This document shows positions 36,135 to 46,447 of a DNA stretch of 62,387 nt, one piece after another. A program made the position numbers and the translations under genes. The notes beneath the pieces were generated by a model that was given only the letters and a program-made list of their open reading frames with translations, had not been told where the DNA came from and did no database searches. How positions within the stretch are numbered: position 1 is the first letter of the stretch; every line of letters starts with the position of its first letter. The DNA is from Theristus sp. LFF4_11 (lineage: Eukaryota > Nematoda > Chromadorea > Monhysterida > Xyalidae), in the NCBI GenBank assembly GCA_030248135.1, contig JASANC010003099.1:1-62387 (forward strand), written 5' to 3'.

Positions 36135-37762
36135 CAGTACCGTGGGCGGGGGGGGGGGGGGTTACCCCCGCAGAGCACCCGAGACCGGCGGGTGGGGGGG
36201 GGGGGGGGGGGGTGGGGGCACCGTGCCTCCCCCCCCCTAAAACCGGGCACCCCCCTCCCCCCCACCTACCCCCCCCCCCGCGAAAATTTGGCCGACACCC
36301 CCCCCCCCCCCCCCCCTGAAATTTTTTCTGGCGGACACCCCCCCCCCCCCCCAAATTTTCTGCACACCCTAAAAATTTTTTTCGAAAATCATGATTTTTT
36401 GTCTATAAAGTCCATAATATAAGCTGAATATATGATAACTTGACCATCTTCATTGTAATTTCAACGATTTTGCAGCAAAATTTAGCGTTTTTCCTTCAAA
36501 ATTTAAGCGAAAAATTATCATGGGGGGGGGTGGGGGGTGGACCTAGGGTTAGGGGCTTTGGAAAAAAAATTTTTTTTTATTTTTTTTTGTTTTTTTTTTA
36601 AAAAAATTTGGATTTTTTTTTTCAAACTTAAAAAAAAATTTGAAAATTTTTTCTTCAACTTTGCTCTGAAAATTCGATTTATGGCATAATTTTTTGAAAG
36701 TTCAAACCAAATTTTCTTCCCAACTTCTTTGTGTGCTAAGGTACATGTCATTATTTGGTCATTTTGACCGACGTACTCCATGTTTTTCGATTTGGATGAC
36801 TTCTAGAGTCAATTTTTAGCGTTGAAATGACTTAACTGAATTGAAATATCGTTTCAGAAATCGTTTTCTTGCAACTTAGAACATGTTTTTTCAGTCGGTA
36901 GGCCATGAGATGAACATGATATCTTGTTGATTGGCGTACGTTATAGGTCTACAATGGAGTTGTGCGATATATTGTTAAACAATTGGAGCGGGGATGTTGG
37001 TTTATACCACATCACACGACCGTTTTTCAGATACCCGATAACATGGCCACATGTTAAAACTTGCGTGCTGAGCTAAACTAACGTGTTAAACTTGCGTCTG
37101 TCAGTTGCCCGCAACGTGATCGCGAAATCATGGTACGTGTTTTCGATACGATGATTTGAAGAGTGGGCTCTCGCCATGTGGCAGATAGCATAGCTGGTTG
37201 AACCTGAAAGTAAGTGTCTTGGGGGGGGGGGGGGCGACCGGGTCGACAGGGGTTGCCGACTTAGCTACAGCAAACAGGAATTTTTGAACACAGTCAAATT
37301 TTGGTAATTTTCTAAAGAGGAACAACTAAGAACGGTTCAATATTCAAGTACACGTCGAAAATTGTCCTGTTTTACTGTTGAAAATGCAACTTTCCCTCTA
37401 TGAAATGGACATAATTTCAATAAAACACGATTTTCGCTCTTATAGTTTTCCGGATCGTTCTGAAAATAGTCTAGATGAACTCAGCTCGACGAGACGCTTC
37501 GAACAAACCTAACTTGTAAAAAAAATTTTTTTTTTTAAAAATTTTTAATTTAAAAAAAAAATCCGGATTTTTTTTTACCCTAACCCTAGGCCCCCCCCCC
37601 CAGCAAATTTCGCCCCAATGCACCCCCCCCCCATGGGGGGACCCCCCTGGGGGGGTCCCACGTTACCATAGGTTGGACCCCCCCCCTAACTTTTTGGTCG
37701 GCACCCCCCCCCCCACGGTACCATACCCCCCCCTCGAAATTTTTTTTGGGCCCACGGTACTG
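36135..37762. mobile_element. CAGTACCG element, 1.6 kb, carrying hAT copy 4
   Basis: Begins CAGTACCGTGGGCGG and ends GGGCCCACGGTACTG. Flanked by the perfect 8-bp duplication GCCAGGAA (36127-36134 and 37763-37770). Without the hAT-like element inside (36544-37588) it is about 580 bp of poly-G/C arrays and an A/T core. It ends only 23 bp before the start codon of the chitin-binding gene. Confidence 0.75.
36544..37588. mobile_element. hAT-like non-autonomous element, copy 4 (inverted)
   Basis: TAGGGTTAGGGG to CCCTAACCCTA. The flanks GGTGGACC and GGCCCCCC match only partly, perhaps because the target was a C/G homopolymer that later changed. 1045 bp, nested inside the CAGTACCG element. Confidence 0.75.
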
Positions 37763-37785
37763 GCCAGGAAGATTGATTGGACTGA

Positions 37786-40700
37786 ATGAAAAGAAAAATG
37801 CATGCGCAGTCGAATTCAACCACGACGACGATGATGACGACGCCCAAGTGGAGTTTGCTGCTTCTGCTGTTTTTCGCAGTGAACATTAACGTTGCCCGTT
37901 CTCAATCTCAGCATCAGTCATTTCAAGCTCAAGCCGAACAATTCTTCAGCTCTCGTGCCCATAATTTCTGCACGAATAGGCCGCCTGGGCTTTACAGAAT
38001 TCCGAATGACGTGTTGTGTTCGTCGTTCTACTTCGCGTGTTTTCCACCGCCGGCTGGCTCGACAAGACCGTTTTTCGGCGGCAATAGATTCTCCAACCAG
38101 TTGCCGTTTCCGTCACAAGGTAATTATGAAATCCAGGTTGCTTCTACAAAGGCGTTCGAAACAAAAAATGGAAACTGCGTGACTGCCACCATTCATTTAG
38201 ACATTCATTCATTCATGTTCATTTGTTTGCAGGAGCGCCAATAAGTTTTCAACGTGACGCTTCCACATCGCAACAACACTTGCTCAGTGGGATAGCTGTT
38301 GGAGGTGTGGGATTAGGCGCAAACGCGGCGATGGCAAATGGCGGTGCTGCAGGTGCACGAAATGAAAATGTTCTCTTTGAAATGAGCATGAACATGAACG
38401 GTGTTCTTTGCTCAAGTTATTTTTGAGCAAGTATTGCTCTCATTAAAATCAAACTAAAATCATTGAAAGTGAAGAGACTGGCAAAATGTTGGTAAACATT
38501 CTCATTCAACAGGCGTTAACGCGCACAATATCAATCAAGTGCGGAGCGTCTTTGGTGATGAAATTGCTGGTAAATTTGTAGTTGATTCATTGCTTTCTTG
38601 TGTGTTTCGTTGTTTTTACTTTTTTTAAAAATCAAATCCTAAGATTTTTTCGACAAGTTTTTGTGTTTGTTTGCAGCCGAAGTAATGAGACGACAAAGCC
38701 AGATGCGAAATGGTGCATCATCATCGTCGTCTGGTGTTGTTGGCCCAGGCAGCATTGGCGGGTCAGCCGTCAGCGCAACTGGCACGGCAGCAGGGGGCAA
38801 CGCTGTTGGTGGCAGTGTCTTCAGCAGTCCCTCAGGCCAACCGATTGTCACTCCTGGCACGTTTCCTGCACCATTTGATCTGCTTTTTTCAACGTTTTCC
38901 AAGTTTTCACTGTTTCTGCAAAGTGTTGTGCGCAACGTTTCACAAGTTCAGTGCTATAATCGTAGTTTTTCAGGAATCTCTGCTCCAGGTATCGTCGGTG
39001 ACGTCAACCAACCTGATGCACTCGGTGAGAGCGCGTGGCCGTTTTTGAGTTCACTTTTTGGCATGTCATCATGTCACCCTCAGCCAATCCAGTCTCATTA
39101 CTCTCATTGCATAACGCCATTCATCTCAATGTTGATGGTAAAATAACATAGCTTGTGCATTTTTTCAATTTTAGGTGGCATTGGGATTCAACAAGGCCCC
39201 GTTAATCCGTCAAATAGAGGACTTCTTGTTGGTTGGTGTCTGGTGGTTTACTTTTCAAATTTTCTTCTATTTATTGGTGTGTTCATTCATTAAATTTACG
39301 TTTTCTTTGGACTCTGTTCTGGTTTTTTGAAATCACAAGTTTGCGCTCAGCATTGTTAATTGTTACTAGCCAATTGACCCGAGCGTATGTGGCTTAATCA
39401 ATGCCAAGTCTTTTTGGTGAAGTGGCATTGACTTAGAAAAAAAACAGTAACGTTTACTGAATAATAACCCTGAAGAAAATTTACCTTGTGCTGCCGTGAA
39501 GTCGCCTGCAATACAATATTTTTTAATGTTTTTAAATAAATAAAAACTGTGAAGTTTATGATTTTGCTATTTTTACCCGTTCACCCTAACCGAAGGCACG
39601 CCTTTTTGTAAGTGAAGTAAAATTGAATAAAAAATATAAAAACTAACGTTGTTTTCATTTACCCGTTTACCTAAGCCAAGCCTTTTTGTAAAGTGACAAT
39701 GCGAAGTTTATGATTTTGCTATTTTTTCCCCGTTCACCCTAACCTAAGTCAAGCCTTTTTGTAAGTCAAGTAAGATTGAATAAAAAATACAAAAATTGAC
39801 GTTTTTTTATTAAAAAATACCCGTTTTAAAAAGCTAATGCTTCTTTTACCCGGTTACCCTAACATAAGCCAAGCCTTTTTTCTAAAGTGAAAATGAATAG
39901 AAGAAACAAAAAAGTGACGTTTATAATTTCGTTTTGCAGTCATTGCTTCTTTTTACCCGTTTACCCCAACATGACCCAAACATTTTGCAAAGTGAAAATG
40001 AATGGTAAATACCATTTCGACCCAATTAAAAAACTAACTTTTTTCGCTCAAATAAATAGAAATACAAAAGTATTTTCAATTTTACCTGTGTTAAAAAGTC
40101 ACTGCTTCTTTTAGCAAAGGCTAAGCGTTTTTGCAAGGCAAAAATGAATGGAAAATACAAAAAAACTACCAACGGTTTTTTTTCAAAATCCCCGCTTTAA
40201 AACTTAACGCAAATTGCAATATGCAAGTGCTATGCCGATGTCGTTTCTCGACCCGTTTTTCAAAAATTATACAAACCTTTTTCAAGAAATACAAAAGTAT
40301 TTTCAATTTTACCTGTGTTAAAAAGTCACTGCTTCTTTTAGCAAAGGCTAAGCGTTTTTGCAAGGCAAAAATGAATGGAAAATACAAAAAAACTAACGGT
40401 TTTTTTTCAAAATCCCGCTTTAAAACTTAACGCAAATTGCAATATGCAAGTGCTATGCCGATGTCGTTTCTCGACCCGTTTTTCAAAAATTATACAAACC
40501 TTTTTCACAGACGGTTTTGTTTCATTTTTTGCACCATTCAATCATGAAGTTCTGAGCAGCAACAATTGACAGTGGCTCATAGTTTGCTAAACTGACCAAA
40601 GAGCATCATGATGACTTCAGTAATGAAGAGCGTTTTGAGTCGACAATTTCAAATGGCATTGATATTAGGTAAAGAAAATTGATTTTTTTTAAATAGCAAA

Positions 40701-43700
40701 AATGGGCGCCAATTCAAATCGGCCAAAAATGACACGCGGTTACAGACAGACAGACACTTTGTAAATTTAATAATATAGACTAGCCAATGGACCCGAGCTT
40801 AATCAATGCCAAGCTTTTTGGTGAAGTGGCATTGAATTTAAAAGAAAAAACAGTAACGTTTACTGAATAACCAATCTGACGAAAATTTACCTTGTGCTGC
40901 CGTGAAGCCGCGTACAATACAATATTTTTTAATGTATTTAAATAAATAAAAAATTCGAAGTTTATGATTTTCCTATTTTTACCAGTTCACCGTAACCTAA
41001 GGCAAGCCTTTTTGTAGGTGAAGTAAAATTGAATAAAAAATGTAAAAATTAACGTTTTTTCAATTACTCGGTTTAAAAAGCTAATGCTTCTTTTACCCGT
41101 TTACCGTAACATAAGCGAAGCCTTTTCTGTAAAGTGAAAATTCGAAGTTTATGATTTTGCTATTTTTACCCTTTCACCCTAACCTAAGTCAAGCCTTTTT
41201 GTTAGTGAAGTAAAGCTGAATAAAAAGTATAAAAATGTACGTTTTTTCAATTACCCGTTTTAAAAAGCTAATGCTTCTTTTACCCGTTTACCGTAACATA
41301 AGCGAAGCCTTTTCTGTAAAGTGAAAATTCGAAGTTTATGATTTTGCTATTTTTACCCTTTCACCCTAACCTAAGTCAAGCCTTTTTGTTAGTGAAGTAA
41401 AGCTGAATAAAAAGTATAAAAATGTACGTTTTTTCAATTACCCGTTTTAAAAAGCTAATGTTTCAATTACCCGTTTATCCTAACATAAGCGAAGCCTTTT
41501 TTGTAAAGTGAAAATGCGAAGTTCATGATTTTGCTATTTTTACCCGTTCACCCTAACCTAAGTCAAGCCTTAGTGAAGTAAGATCGAATAAAAAGTATAA
41601 AAATTAACGTTTTTTCAATTACCCGTTTTAAAAAGCTAAAGCTTCTTTTACCCGTTTACCCTGACATAAGCGAAGCCTTTTTTGTAAAGTGAAAATGCGA
41701 AGTTTATGATTTTGCTATTTTTACCCGTTCACCCTAACCTAAGTCAAGCCTTTTTGTAAGTGAAGTAAGATTGATTTTACCCGTTTACCTAAGCCAAGCC
41801 TTTTTTGTAAAGTGAAAATGCGAAGTTTATGATTTTGCTATTTTTACCCGTTCACCCCAACCTAAGTCAAGCCTTTTTGTAAGTGAAGTAAGATCGAATA
41901 AAAAGTATAAAAATTAACGTTTTTTCAATTACCCGTTTTAAAAAGCTAAAGCTTCTTTTACCCGTTTACCTTAACATAAATCAGGCCTTTTTTGCAAAGT
42001 GAAAATGCGAAGTTTATGATTTTGCTATTTTTACCCGTTCACCCTAACTTAAGTCAAGCCTTTTTGTAAGTGAAGTAAAATTAAAAATATAAAAACAACG
42101 TTTTTTCAATTACCCGTTTCAAAAAGCTAATGCTTCTTTTACCCGTTTACCCTAACATAAGCCAAGCCTTTCTTGTAAAGTGAAAATGAATAGCAGAAAC
42201 AAAAAAGTGACGTTTTTAAGTCTCGTTATACAGTCCTTGTTCTTCTTACCCGTTTACTCTAACATAACCCAAGCCATTTGCAAAGTGAAAATAATAGGGA
42301 AATACCATTGCGACCCAATTAAAAATAACTAACTTTTGTCAAAGACGGTTTTGTTACATCTTTCGCAGTCACTCGTCAGGTTTTGAGCAGCAACATATGC
42401 CATTTGCCCACCGTGCATTACGTTAAAACTGTCGCTCACAGGCATAACCGTAGAGTATCAACTTGAAAAGAGTATGATGATGACTTTCAGTTATGAAGAG
42501 CGGCGCTTTGTTTAAAAAATTTCAAGTGATGATATTAAAAATAGATAAAGATTGAGATTGGGATGAAGCTTTCTTAAATGGCAAAAATGGCAAAAATAAC
42601 AAAAATTGGGCGCCAATTCAAAAGTGTGACGGACAGACAGACAGACAGACAAATTGTAAATTTAGTAGTAATAGATTGGCTTGACAGTCGGAGGGGGGAG
42701 GGGTTCGGTGGGGTGGGGAGGCGTGGCATGGCAAGGCAAGACCAAACGTCGGTGTCGCATTTGCAGTAGTTGCTGCATCGATTGCCATTATTGCCAGTTG
42801 ACTGCAATGATGCAGTAAAGATCATGCGATTGCTTTGCTGTGTATTTCGCAGTCACTTCGCTTCACGGAACAACATTCTGCTTCGCACACATTTGCCCGC
42901 AGCAACAACAACAATATATGACCTATTTTTTTTAAACGTGTCCCACTGAAATGACGTCATGTGCCGCCAAACATGTGGTTGCCGTTCACTGCAAATCAGA
43001 CTTTCCGTTTAGCCGATTTCTTCCCGTAAACAAATGGTGAATGTCAAATCAGTCACACCAAACTGACATTTTAGTGCCTGTACTTTGACAAACGGGCGTT
43101 TTTGAAGCAAATGACGTCATTTTAGTCCGGACACGTTTGAATAAATGCACAATACAATGATTACAGGCGACCTCGCTCCATTGCCAGCGCAACAAGCCAG
43201 CCGGTTTGCGTTTCCACCCCAGAGCAACGGCGGTGGCGGCACGTTCGGCGTGCAGCGGCGTGACGCTGTGCTGCAGTACTGTGGCAGTGACTTCGTGTAT
43301 CAGTTCGAGATTGGCCGGTGCGTACATCGACAGCGTCTCTTTCAATGTCGTCCACCCACTGCACCGCCAGTGCCTGTCGCCACACCACCGCCACCAACAA
43401 CGCAGCCAACCACTGTCACGTTTGCACCAAGCACTCGGCTGCCACCAGGCAGCTCGTCAATTGCGACAAGCGCACCATTGCGCACCAGACGCACAACTGG
43501 CAGCAGCGCACCCACCACGCCATCGCCGGTGCACACCCCACCTGCCGTGACAGTGCACACGAGCACACCATCGAGCACCACCACCGCCGCTGCCGTGCCA
43601 TTCGTCCTACCACAGTCGTCACCACCACCTGGTTGGTATCAGCGCTGTTTTTCGTCTCAGACAGTGTTGCACTTCTATCAGTATCACAACTTGTTGGTCG

Positions 43701-44407
43701 CCGCACATCAGACTGTTCTCTCGCATTGGTGTCGTCGTAGGATGTTCACGATGATGAACGATGGTTGGTGTTATTGTGTCTTGCGCTTTCATTAGCTGTG
43801 GTGTGATGGCATTCAGGCGGTTCATGGCATTATTTCGCTATTCCGTGACAACAACGACAAGCAAGACATATTATTTGGTTAGCTAATTGGCTGGCGACCA
43901 CATGATACCAGAACCAGGTGCGTGCATTGTACGCAGGCATTGCTGTGCACGCGGAATCATCCCTGCACAGCGTGCATGCTCATGCATCACGTGGCCACCA
44001 ATCAATCAGCTAATTGTAGTTTATAATATACAAATAGACTTTTTTGTGGTTGGTTCGGCAAGCTGTTGACGCCGCAATTCAAAACCATATAGAGTGAGTG
44101 AACTATACGCTGTCACCACGGTCACTTTGTCCGTTTTGCATTGCAACGTCAAGCGAATGAACTGATTCCATTTTCATGCGCACTGAGTTATCGAACCAGA
44201 AAACAAAGACAACACGATGTTTATGTTTTGCCAGCGTCGCTGTGCGCTCGCCTCGGCGACGGCTCGCACGCCCACCCGTCGGATTGCCACGCCCGTCTTG
44301 TGTGCACCAACGGCCAGCCGGTCGTACTGCGGTGTCCGTTGCGCTCGATGCCACGCTACGACGCCACGCTCGACCAGTGCGCTCCGCCGAATGACACTTG
44401 TACCTGA
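37786..44407 (+). CDS. Secreted chitin-binding (peritrophin-A/CBM14) protein
   Basis: Exons 37786-38119, 38233-38352, 38513-38569, 38677-about 38860, 38974-39024, 39175-39231, 43167-43631, 44235-44407; every defined joint is phase 1. A signal-anchor-like stretch (WSLLLLLFFAVNINVARS) follows a 20-residue polar start. A first Cys cluster (NFCTNRPPG, PNDVLCSSFYFACFPPP) and a second (VLQYCGSDFVYQFEIGRC, RLFQC) look like partial or diverged CBM14 units. Between them lies a Gly/Ala/Ser-rich linker built from small exons; after the second comes a Pro/Thr-rich, probably O-glycosylated spacer. The C-terminus is a complete six-cysteine CBM14: SLCARLGDGSHAH, SDCHARLVCTNG, LRCPLRS, DQCAPPNDTC. Such proteins bind chitin in cuticle, eggshell or gut lining. 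The exon 4 donor is unresolved. Intron 6 (3.9 kb) is filled by repeats. Confidence 0.85.
39363..40780. repeat. GACCCGAGCG interspersed repeat, copy 1
   Basis: Starts TTACTAGCCAATTGACCCGA, contains several units with AAGCCAAGCCTTTTT and TACCCGTTTACCCTAACAT, then two near-identical blocks (about 40113-40282 and 40337-40507; AATATGCAAGTGCTATGCCG). It ends with ACAGACAGACAGACACTTTG and TAAATTTAATAATATAGAC. The GACA-rich tail followed by a TAATA run resembles the 3' end of some non-LTR retroposons; the class is unproven. Lies in intron 6 of the chitin-binding gene. Confidence 0.6.
40781..42675. repeat. GACCCGAGCG interspersed repeat, copy 2
   Basis: Begins TAGCCAATGGACCCGAGC right where copy 1 ends. 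It has about six to eight units of about 180 bp with ATGCGAAGTTTATGATTTTG, CACCCTAACCTAAGTCAAGC and TACCCGTTTTAAAAAGCTAA. Ends GACGGACAGACAGACAGACA then AATTGTAAATTTAGTAGTAA. Head-to-tail with copy 1. Confidence 0.6.
43878..44035. mobile_element. Diverged foldback MITE
   Basis: Inner arms TTAGCTAATTGGCTGGCGAC and CCACCAATCAATCAGCTAAT are imperfect inverses and resemble the subterminal part of the CAGTCGAACT family (CAGCTGATTGGTTGGTGATC). No clear TA-flanked ends. In the last intron of the chitin-binding gene. Confidence 0.4.
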
Positions 44408-44440
44408 TTGTTTGATGAGTGTACGCAAACGCAGCGTGCA

Positions 44441-44740
44441 CACTCGAACTCTAAGTTATAGGCAATCAGCTTATTGGTTGGTGATCACGTGATGCGTGCT
44501 TTCTGTGCTGGCATTGCTGTGGGGGCGGAGTCTGTCATGCATCACATGTGACCACCCACCATCCAATCAGCTTATTGTCTATAATTAAGAGTTTAACTGT
44601 TGCTGATTGGTTAATGATCACGTGATGCATGCATTGCTCTGCATGCAGGCATCGAGGCGGAGTCTGTCCTGCACAGAAAGCATGCATCATGTTTGATCAC
44701 CAACCAATCAGCTGAATGCCTATAATTTAGAGTTCGACTG
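44441..44740. mobile_element. Compound MITE of the CAGTCGAACT family
   Basis: Starts CACTCGAACTCTAAGTTATA and ends TATAATTTAGAGTTCGACTG before TA. An internal TIR-like joint (TCTATAATTAAGAGTTTAAC, about 44577) shows two elements joined. Both halves have TGATCACGTGATGC and GCGGAGTCTGTC. It starts 34 bp after the stop of the chitin-binding gene and may therefore lie in its 3' UTR. Confidence 0.65.
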
Positions 44741-46447
44741 TAAATGGTCCATCTCAGTGATTTACAAACGGTTGTTTCATGTTTATTTGTTTTGTCGTCG
44801 TCTGCATGTATTTTCAGCCTCACTTTCGCATGCCATTTTAGCCCGGATTTTTGTTTCATTGATCACTCTTGTTTGTTTGTGTGGCTGCTGTGACTGTGAC
44901 TTTTTGATGTGTTTATACGTCTGCTCTGGGGTTATTCATTTCCGAATTTTTGTTTTGATTGTTTTTATGTGTGATGTTATGTTTATTTTTTTACATTTTT
45001 AGATTCACGAGTTTCTGATAATTTTTTCATTCCGAAATTTTTGGTGATGTTTTTTGCTCTTTTTAAATTCGTAATTTGTTGCTCAATTTTTTGTTTTATT
45101 TCATGTTTAATTTTGTGTTTTTTAGTCGAGAGTGGTTTGGCTTAAAATGTTTATTTCGTTCCGCGTTTCAGAACTAAAATATTTGTCTCGACTCTTATCA
45201 TATTTTTGGGTCACTTTGAGTACTCATTTGAATTTACCCCATATTGACTGCTCAGTCATTTTTTATTTTAAAGCGCTGCACGGAGAACCGGTGTAATTTG
45301 ATAATAATTTTGTGTATATCAGATTTTGTTGTGTGCTGTTGAATTATCGAGATATTTGATTGAGAAAATTGAATCGATGTTTATTTTTATGTTGGGTTTG
45401 TTCGTCATGCTTTTCTTTTGTCACTTTTTGCTGAGATGATTTCAGATTTCGAATGTTACATATTCCATTGCTGTCATATTTTCATTGAATAGTGCACAAA
45501 CTACAATTAATTTCTGTTGGTTGCGTTATGTTAACTTGAGCATGTGTTTGAGGCAGCAGCAGAGTCCGACCGTCCAAGATTTTGTTGACATTGACAGGAT
45601 TCTTTTGTACTTGCGTGGTTCTATTTCCCAATTCACATTCGACTTGTGTGTAATTTGTTGTATTTTTGTGTTGCCGTTTTTGTTGTTTTCATTTATGTTG
45701 TTTTTTCATCATGTTATATTTTTAGTTACAGGTGCAGGCAGCCTTTTGAATTTGGAAGGTGAATAAAACCAATTCATATCGAGATTTTCGGTGGTGTGGA
45801 TGTTTGGAAGATTTGATAACGATTGTCCGTTGAAAGGTTCTTCTGCATTATGACAGTCACTTTGTTTACGTTTCCAAGCATCACCGGTGTTGAAAACCGG
45901 AGAAATGCATCACTCACATGGGCGATGAAGATGTCACCTGCGGAACAATCAAGAGATGTGGTGGGGAGGTAAACAGGTGAATGACTCAAGAATTTATTTC
46001 TAGAAGCTTCGGTATTTTTATTCAATTATCACTCTAGAAAAGACTGGTACAGTCAGCCGCACGAAACGGTATGTCAGTGGCTAATTGCGTCAATGAGTAA
46101 CACCAGTCGCATGACGCAGATTACGAACCGCATAAGCAATTACCGTGAAATTGGTTGAGTAAAAACAATGAAAACTCAATCGGCGCGTTGAACGACGCGG
46201 TTAGAACACACGATGACTAGTTCGTAATTAGTGGCGGTGGTTGGTTGATAAGTGATGAGACGTTGAAGCAGTTGATTTTTGACGTCAAAAGCTTGTAGTC
46301 CAACCAACAGTTCAGATATTTCTTTCGATCTACCTCCTGCGTTGCAGTCTTCAATCGGATTTTTTTCAATTTCACAAAAACTTGTTGATTTTGCAGACAA
46401 TCGAAAGTAAACCGCTGCATGATTTCGTTGACAAAACGGTGTTGACC
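44741..46447. other. Intergenic, T-rich, no recognised gene
   Basis: T-rich sequence with short frames on both strands; none has a domain or splice support. An acceptor-like TTGATTTTGCAG ending at about 46397 lies 51 bp before the start of the next gene and could be a 5'-UTR or trans-splice acceptor. Confidence 0.45.

Noticed and set aside
46382..46447. Upstream extension of the cyclase-like gene to an earlier ATG
   Set aside because: An acceptor-like TTTTGCAG lies at about 46397 within it, and the ATG at 46448 gives a proper leader sequence.
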